A DNA stretch of 8,109 nt from Desulfobulbaceae bacterium UBA2775 (GTDB taxonomy: Bacteria; Desulfobacterota; Desulfobulbia; Desulfobulbales; Desulfocapsaceae): NCBI GenBank assembly GCA_002352445.1, contig DEIL01000216.1:1-8109 (forward strand). Direction: 5' to 3'. Position numbers and translations under genes: made by a program. This document shows positions 1 to 5,800 of this stretch, in pieces. Each line of letters starts with the position of its first letter. Within the stretch, counting starts at the first letter, position 1. Below the pieces are notes generated by a model. The model saw only the letters and a list, made by a program, of their open reading frames with translations. It did no database searches and was not told the origin of the DNA.

Positions 1-434
1 GGAAATTCTTCTCCCGTGGGATCATCTTCTTTCCACAATTTATCAGTACCAGTTACTCCATTTGCTGTTTTCGTCCATGTTTGATTACTTTTCTTACCCG
101 GCATTGTCATTGGAGCAGAATAGCGTTCACCCTTCACGGTAATCTCTAAGCTCATCCCATCAATCGACATAGGCATATGACTCTCTTTCTTGTCCATTAT
201 TACTCTACTACCCGCAACTATGACCCCATCTCCATCGGTATCCTTGATTGCAGTTCCATTATCCGAGTTGAAGAAAAAGGCATCATCGCTGTCGAAGCGC
301 CCACACTTCACTGCAGTTTCAAACTGCGTCTCACCCAGGGTAGCCTTGAATCTACCATCCGTTATACCACTGTTATTTGATTCACCACATGCAGTCAATA
401 ATATGACTGGAAGAAAATACACGAACTTTCTCAT
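1..434 (-). CDS. Gene C: small lipoprotein with a DxDxDG motif, 3' end beyond the window
   Basis: The frame is open from the ATG at 434 to the left edge, giving 144 codons without a stop. The N-terminus is MRKFVYFLPVILLTAC, a classic type II signal peptide with lipobox L-T-A-C and lipidated Cys16. The residues after it are Gly-Glu, not Asp, so by the enterobacterial rule it should go to the outer membrane. The mature part is hydrophilic and Ser/Asn-rich at first. It contains a DTDGDG stretch (residues 65-70) like a calcium-binding loop and one further Cys (Cys44). The rest is beta-like, with many Gly, Thr and Lys residues. A good ribosome binding site lies 7 bases upstream. The gene follows gene B in the same direction after 69 bases, so co-transcription is likely. 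I do not recognise the family. The lipoprotein call is firm; any role beyond an envelope accessory to genes A and B is inference. Confidence 0.87.
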   Translation of the reverse strand, partial: MRKFVYFLPVILLTACGESNNSGITDGRFKATLGETQFETAVKCGRFDSDDAFFFNSDNGTAIKDTDGDGVIVAGSRVIMDKKESHMPMSIDGMSLEITVKGERYSAPMTMPGKKSNQTWTKTANGVTGTDKLWKEDDPTGEEF

Positions 435-503
435 TCTAATTCTCCTGTTATTAAATAAGTATTCAGAGTGAACGTATTCCACATCAGATGCAAGAGCCTT
501 TCA
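435..503 (-). other. Spacer between genes B and C
   Basis: These 69 bases separate the TGA of gene B from the ATG of gene C. The half nearer gene C is AT-rich (ATACTTATTTAATAA on the minus strand). I see no GC-rich hairpin followed by a T-run, so no terminator is supported, and no well-placed -35/-10 pair. Read-through from gene B into gene C is the simplest reading. Confidence 0.5.
442..446 (-). promoter_or_regulatory. Ribosome binding site of gene C
   Basis: On the minus strand AGGAG stands 7 bases before the ATG at 434. This fixes the lipoprotein start and gives gene C its own translation initiation, unlike gene B, which starts inside gene A. Confidence 0.8.
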
Positions 504-2852
504 TCAAGGTCGTGTTGGTGCAGGCAATCGTGGGGGGATGCTGCTACCGCATTGCTCGATGCGTACATTTTCCATCTCATGAACAGCTTTTACCCAGGCT
601 TTTACTTGAACACCTCTGGCAATGCCAAGAAACTTTTTATTACGCCTTTTTTCCATACAGCAGCTACGTGCCTTCGGATTCTTCTGCCGGCATATCAGAT
701 AATCTTCACCAACAAGAGTAAATATAAGCCCCGCAAGAGTCCCCAGTACAATTGCTCCAAGAACTAAGCGCTCAAGGGTCACCCCTCCTCTCCCCTCTGA
801 GTCGATGCCGAGGCTCTCCCCTGTCAGGGGATCTACTCGCCACCATGCTAATTTATGTCCTGGATCTGGAGCATGCGCAACAGGAACCACCAACGTATAG
901 CCTCGTTCGAGATCATCCCGCATGTGTACACCAACATCCTGCGGCCAGCCGTGTTCCACAATCTGGTCTGGATCACTGATAATGGTATAGGAACTATTTT
1001 CAAGAGCGCTTCGATGGAGTGCATGCTGCACCGGCTCTCCTGTCAGGTTTGTCAGCGCAACACCTTCAACAATAGTCTCCCAGATGCCTTGAGCCATTAT
1101 CTGCTGTGGTAAAGAAATAAATACCCCCTTTTCCATTTTCATAGCACGTCGCGAATTGGTCACTATATCGACAATGCCCCGGAGTGAATCGTCATCATTC
1201 AATTTATACTGAACCACGATGACCCCGGGAGCAGACCGAAAAAGCGTTGACCCGACATCCGGGGGTAAGCTCTGGGTAGCTGCTGTTAAGCCCAGTTGGG
1301 GTAGCGTCCAGCTTCTTGAGTCGAGGATAGTTGACTTGTTTCCTAACGATTTTCGTTCGCCATGGCCCGCTATCAAATACGCTGCCAGATCATGGCTGTA
1401 CTGCATCGATTTCAGGAACTGTTCGTCCAGGAAGTTACTGGAATACTCTCCTCCTGTAACGAGAATATTCGTTGCCGATACCACGCTTCGGGGGTCAACT
1501 GTGGAGCCCGATGCAATCAGATCACTCTTTTTTCGTGCAGTTGGTCCTAACCTGTCCAACAGCATTCTGCGGATAGTGCGCTCACGTTTGCCAGGCACGA
1601 TGAGCGTATATTCAAGCCATACTGCAGTCAGCGTTTGCAGGTCAACGTCGGATTCACGATCTGGACCGCTGCCGAGCGACCCTAGAGCACCAGCAGCATT
1701 TTCAGTCTTTCCTCCTACGGTTTGAAACAGTGGTGCAGCACCAAAAGCATCCATGCTCATATCATCAAGGGAAAATGCGTTGCCATTCAGGTCGAACGCT
1801 TTACCGCCAGGGGCGGGTTTCCCGTCCAGAGACGGTATGAAGAAACGGCTCTTCGCGAGGATCTCATCCCAGCCGGACAGAAGCAGGTCGGGAGTAAGCC
1901 CGGAAGGCAGCGTGGAGAAGCTTAAACTTTTATTGGTAAGATTTGCCGTCGGCCGCTCCCACGGCTCCATGATTTCATGGACCAGAAGCCTGGAACCTGA
2001 TTTCTGCTCGATAAACGCCTGGAGTCGGAATCGGTGCTGTAAATCTTCCGCAATGTTTGATCCAAGTACTTCAGTGAACTGCAGCTTGTTGAACTCTTCG
2101 GGTGTATTCGTAAAGACAGGATGAACAGAAATCCAGGGTTGTGATTGTCCGGCTCGGTATTCGACCCAGAAGTAGTCCCTGGCTTCTTCCAGGATACTTT
2201 TTTGTACAGATGAATCTCCCAGCGAAATCCCCTCTTTTCCGAGCGCAGAAATGATTGAATTCAAGATATTTCCAATTATTTCCGGGCTTGCAAGCTTCCA
2301 TGCCTGGTCACCGGAGACTGTCGCAGCAGTAGCCTCTACCTCAGGCGATAATGTCGCTATCGGCTGAACATAAGGATTAATCTCTGGCATCAGCTTCTGA
2401 ACCTGTGAAGGAGAGAGATTTGTCCGCAAAATCCTTGCCTCTTCTCCATTGTTCTTGAGCAGGGTGGCCAGCAACAGCGCCTGGTCAAGTGAGTTTCCTG
2501 CGCGGCTCAGCAGGGTGCCCTGTGCTCCTCGCAGCAGGCCAGGATATTGCTCGAAATGGATAGCCTCCCTGGCGAAAGAGATAATTTCTCCTACATCGTA
2601 AGCATGCCTCTCGATGAGGGCATCAAGATCGAAGTCAGCGCGGTTAATACTTGCATGCAGCCTTTCCATTACTGCGTTAAAGCTTTCAGCTCTGGCAACC
2701 GGCTCGTTATCCTGCACGGGCTTTGCTCTCCCCACAGCATAGGCGGGTACGATCCCAGCCCAGGAGAGGGTGAAGGCGACGATATAAACAACAATTTTAC
2801 GCAGTAAGAACCTGTAACGGGAACTAATACTCAATAATCTTCTCCATTTCAC
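504..2852 (-). CDS. Gene B: exported, membrane-anchored transglutaminase-like protein with a degenerate active site
   Basis: About 782 residues from a GTG at 2852. The sequence shows a long Sec signal peptide: a basic n-region, a hydrophobic core about residues 20-36, and cleavage after AYA39. Residues about 95-250 match the transglutaminase-like pattern, with AGNSLDQALLLATLL (119-133), then WVEY (229-232), then WISVHP (240-245). In active relatives these hold Cys (GxCxxxA), His (HxWxE) and Asp (WxxxDP); here they are Ser121, Tyr227 and His244. The exported part has no cysteine at all, so thiol catalysis is excluded. A long region with no recognised domain follows, ending in WWRVDPLTGESLGI (670-683), a motif I associate with RHS-type transglutaminase-like proteins. 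One transmembrane helix (about 695-714) comes next, then a basic, cytoplasmic 68-residue tail with four Cys. The start overlaps the end of gene A, implying translational coupling. A TTG at 2834 (776 residues) is an equally possible start. Likely a scaffold or binding partner of gene A's product (inference). Confidence 0.85.
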   Translation of the reverse strand: MKWRRLLSISSRYRFLLRKIVVYIVAFTLSWAGIVPAYAVGRAKPVQDNEPVARAESFNAVMERLHASINRADFDLDALIERHAYDVGEIISFAREAIHFEQYPGLLRGAQGTLLSRAGNSLDQALLLATLLKNNGEEARILRTNLSPSQVQKLMPEINPYVQPIATLSPEVEATAATVSGDQAWKLASPEIIGNILNSIISALGKEGISLGDSSVQKSILEEARDYFWVEYRAGQSQPWISVHPVFTNTPEEFNKLQFTEVLGSNIAEDLQHRFRLQAFIEQKSGSRLLVHEIMEPWERPTANLTNKSLSFSTLPSGLTPDLLLSGWDEILAKSRFFIPSLDGKPAPGGKAFDLNGNAFSLDDMSMDAFGAAPLFQTVGGKTENAAGALGSLGSGPDRESDVDLQTLTAVWLEYTLIVPGKRERTIRRMLLDRLGPTARKKSDLIASGSTVDPRSVVSATNILVTGGEYSSNFLDEQFLKSMQYSHDLAAYLIAGHGERKSLGNKSTILDSRSWTLPQLGLTAATQSLPPDVGSTLFRSAPGVIVVQYKLNDDDSLRGIVDIVTNSRRAMKMEKGVFISLPQQIMAQGIWETIVEGVALTNLTGEPVQHALHRSALENSSYTIISDPDQIVEHGWPQDVGVHMRDDLERGYTLVVPVAHAPDPGHKLAWWRVDPLTGESLGIDSEGRGGVTLERLVLGAIVLGTLAGLIFTLVGEDYLICRQKNPKARSCCMEKRRNKKFLGIARGVQVKAWVKAVHEMENVRIEQCGSSIPPRLPAPTRP

Positions 2853-5800
2853 CGATGACCTCAATTTTGTCAAAGCTAATAGGTGATGAACCAGCCACTT
2901 TAACCCGATAATAACCGGCATCAAGTTGCAACGGCTCACCACCAACAACGCCCTGAGCAACCAGTTCACCCGCCATATCATAAACGAGGAAAGGTGTACG
3001 TAAAGCGTTTCTCACGGACAGGTTTAATGATGACTCATCACTGGCATCAAAGTACCTGCCGCCACCCTGCTCCGCCCAGCCTTCAAACCGGCGCTTGAGA
3101 TCAGCATCATCAATCGCGAATCCGACTATATTGAGACGGACATCAAAGCCCTTGTCAGCCAGCTTTTTGAGTACCTCTGCTGGCTTTCCTTCACAGGTCT
3201 CTTCTCCGTCTGTGACAAGAATGACAATCTTGTTACCTTTTGCTTTTTTTAGATCAGCCTCCACCTTTGCCAGAGAATCTGCGATCGGAGTCCTTGCCAG
3301 GTTCTTTGCATTGATTTTGCTGATTATTTTCCCGGCTGAGGCCGGGTTGAGTGGCTTCAGCTTGATCTCGAGATCAGTCTGGCAGGAATTCGGGGTCTTG
3401 TGACCGAATACGCGCAGCGCCAGCGGCGTACCTGCCGGGATAATCTCAGTTACTGCTGTAGTGAGTACATCTTTAGCGATGTTGATGCGACGCTTGCCAT
3501 CCACTCTTTTCAGCATGCTTCCGGAGGCATCAAGTATCAGTTCCACAGCACCATGACGGGTACTTTTTTCCTTGCTGAGGAGACTTAGCGTACCGGGCCC
3601 GGGTGCGTCTTCGAAAGTCAGCGAAGCTTTCAGTGTATAAGAAGCAGGCTGGCGCAGCATTGTTTTTGCACGATCAAAAGCTATGCCCATCTGGCTGTTC
3701 GTCAACGGGTTATCGTAAAACCCGTCGTTCACATTCGCCCAGTACTGCATCAGGTCCTCCGCTACTCCGTGCGATGAACCTACCCTGATAGCAAATATTC
3801 GTGGGCGAACTTTACTGAACAGCGGCCAGAGGGCTTCATCATTGCGTCCCGTCTCGGCATCTGTAATCAACACAATAGCCTTGGTGCCCGGTCGACCGGC
3901 TAACGCTTCCGTTACGCGAATGAGAGCTGTCTCGGCATCGCTGCTATTGTCACCACGCTTATAATCATTCAAGGCAGACTGCAGGATATAAGGCTCGCCA
4001 CTCCAGTCTTTGAGCAAAAAGTCTCCACCCAGTACCATCATATTCGCGACATCGATTCCTGGACTGACGCCACTGACATAGCTGCTGATTGCATTGTAAA
4101 TCATCGGGCTATAGCCGGAGACGCTACCGCTATTATCCCAGACAAAGGCTACGGAACGTGGAGGTTCTTCTACTTTTATAAAATATTTTCCACCAGGCTT
4201 AACAGTGGCTTTGAAGCTATGGCTATTGAAATCCCCACGGCTTCGTCGTACCGGGACAGCACTGCCATTCTCGTCTTCGATGGTCAAAATGGTGCGAACG
4301 GTAGGATCGCCAGCCAGTTCTAACATCAGCGTGTTCCGGGCATCAGGGATAGTGACGCTGTACCAGTCTGATTCTCGCGCCAGTGCCACTTTTCCTTTTG
4401 TCAGCTGACCGTATTCAAGGGTACTGGCTGTCGCCCTGCTGTTGTTAGCAGAATATTTCTCTGTTTCTGCAGACAGATTAATCCCGGCAAGATGCTCGTA
4501 GATGCCATAACGTGAACCACTGCCCCATTCACCGATAATTGATCGGTATTGTTCATCTGCGGCCTGTTCAAATATACGTAAGGTGTCAGGGAATACCAGC
4601 GAAGTGCGCTTACTATTGCCTTCTGCGGAGAATCTTACGTAACGGGCCCAGGCAGGCTTATCGAAGGAAAGTTCCAATGATTGATTTGCTTTAACATCCC
4701 AGTCCGTTAAATATGCCCAGGGACCCACCGGGCTATGCACCGAAGTGAACACTTTTACTCGATTTATTTGCTGTTCCGGCTTTGCCTTTTTCGATGCCAC
4801 CCACTCCATGCGGGTAATTCTGGCAGCACGCTCGTCCTGAAATCCAATTACCCATTCAATCTGCTGTCCGGCCTTGATGTCTACCGGTTTGCTATCGGCC
4901 TTTTCTGTCAAAATGACCGAATCCCTGTCTCGGGATGCCCTGGGTCTGGCCCACACGACATGGCCACCGAGCTCTGGCCTGGTGATATTGAATCCTGCTC
5001 CATTCGATATATCTTGTCCCGGGCTGGCGATAACTTTCCATTCACCCAGCACCAACTGACCTGAAGTTTCTTCATTCTGTGAAGATAACAGGAGCAATCT
5101 GGCGAACCTGGCTGATACAGGGTTTTCCAGAGTAAAGGAGTGATCAATCAACTGTGGCTGCAACCTATCCTTCAAAACAGTTTGATACGCATTACCGTCT
5201 AGTGACAACTGTAGTTCGAATGTGGAGAGTGAATTTATGACGGAACGCCGCCCCATTGGATTCAGTATGATTCCAGCCACTTCTACAGGACGATCACCTG
5301 CCAGTTCAACTGTAACTGGGACTTCAGCCAGTTTGCGGGCACCGCGAAGAGCAAGACCTTTTCCCAGTGTAGATTGATTGTCAAACAGTTGATGAAAATA
5401 ATGTCCCAGGTTGGGTACATCACCCTCTTTCGTTTCATTGTCAAAGGGTATTCTTCTCCCACCCAACTCCTTCCAGGCAACATTTACACCACCCAGGATT
5501 TCATCAGGAACTGGCCAGTCCCAGACTGGCCCGATAGCATCACTCTCGGCGTCAACGTCGATATCCTTATACGACTCAACCTGAAAACCCTTGTCATCAT
5601 AGGCCCGCACACTGACACGCACCGAATGATTAGCCCAGGCATCCCCTGGTATATGTATCGTGAACGGGACGGTCACTGTACCCGCTGCCGGGATTAGCAA
5701 CGATTGTTTTTCAGTCCTGATCCTCCAGCGATAATCACTGCTTGCATACTCAAGCTTTACGTTAAATTCAGCATCTGTCTGATTGGATAGTGACAGATTA

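Noticed and set aside
1219..1725. Plus-strand open frame of 168 codons within gene B
   Set aside because: It lies antisense to gene B, which has a signal peptide, recognisable motifs and a membrane helix. The plus-strand translation shows no domain-like pattern and no good ribosome site.
2103..2570. Active transglutaminase or protease call for gene B
   Set aside because: The exported part contains no Cys and all three triad positions are substituted, so an active thiol enzyme is not supported.
2853..2981. Upstream extension of gene B to an ATG at 2981
   Set aside because: It would add 43 residues encoded inside gene A's last module and bury the signal peptide behind a second hydrophobic stretch. 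The GTG or TTG start gives a normal export signal.
4735..5064. Plus-strand open frame of 109 codons within gene A
   Set aside because: It is antisense to the discoidin-like modules of gene A, has a composition typical of a shadow frame, and shows no recognisable protein features.
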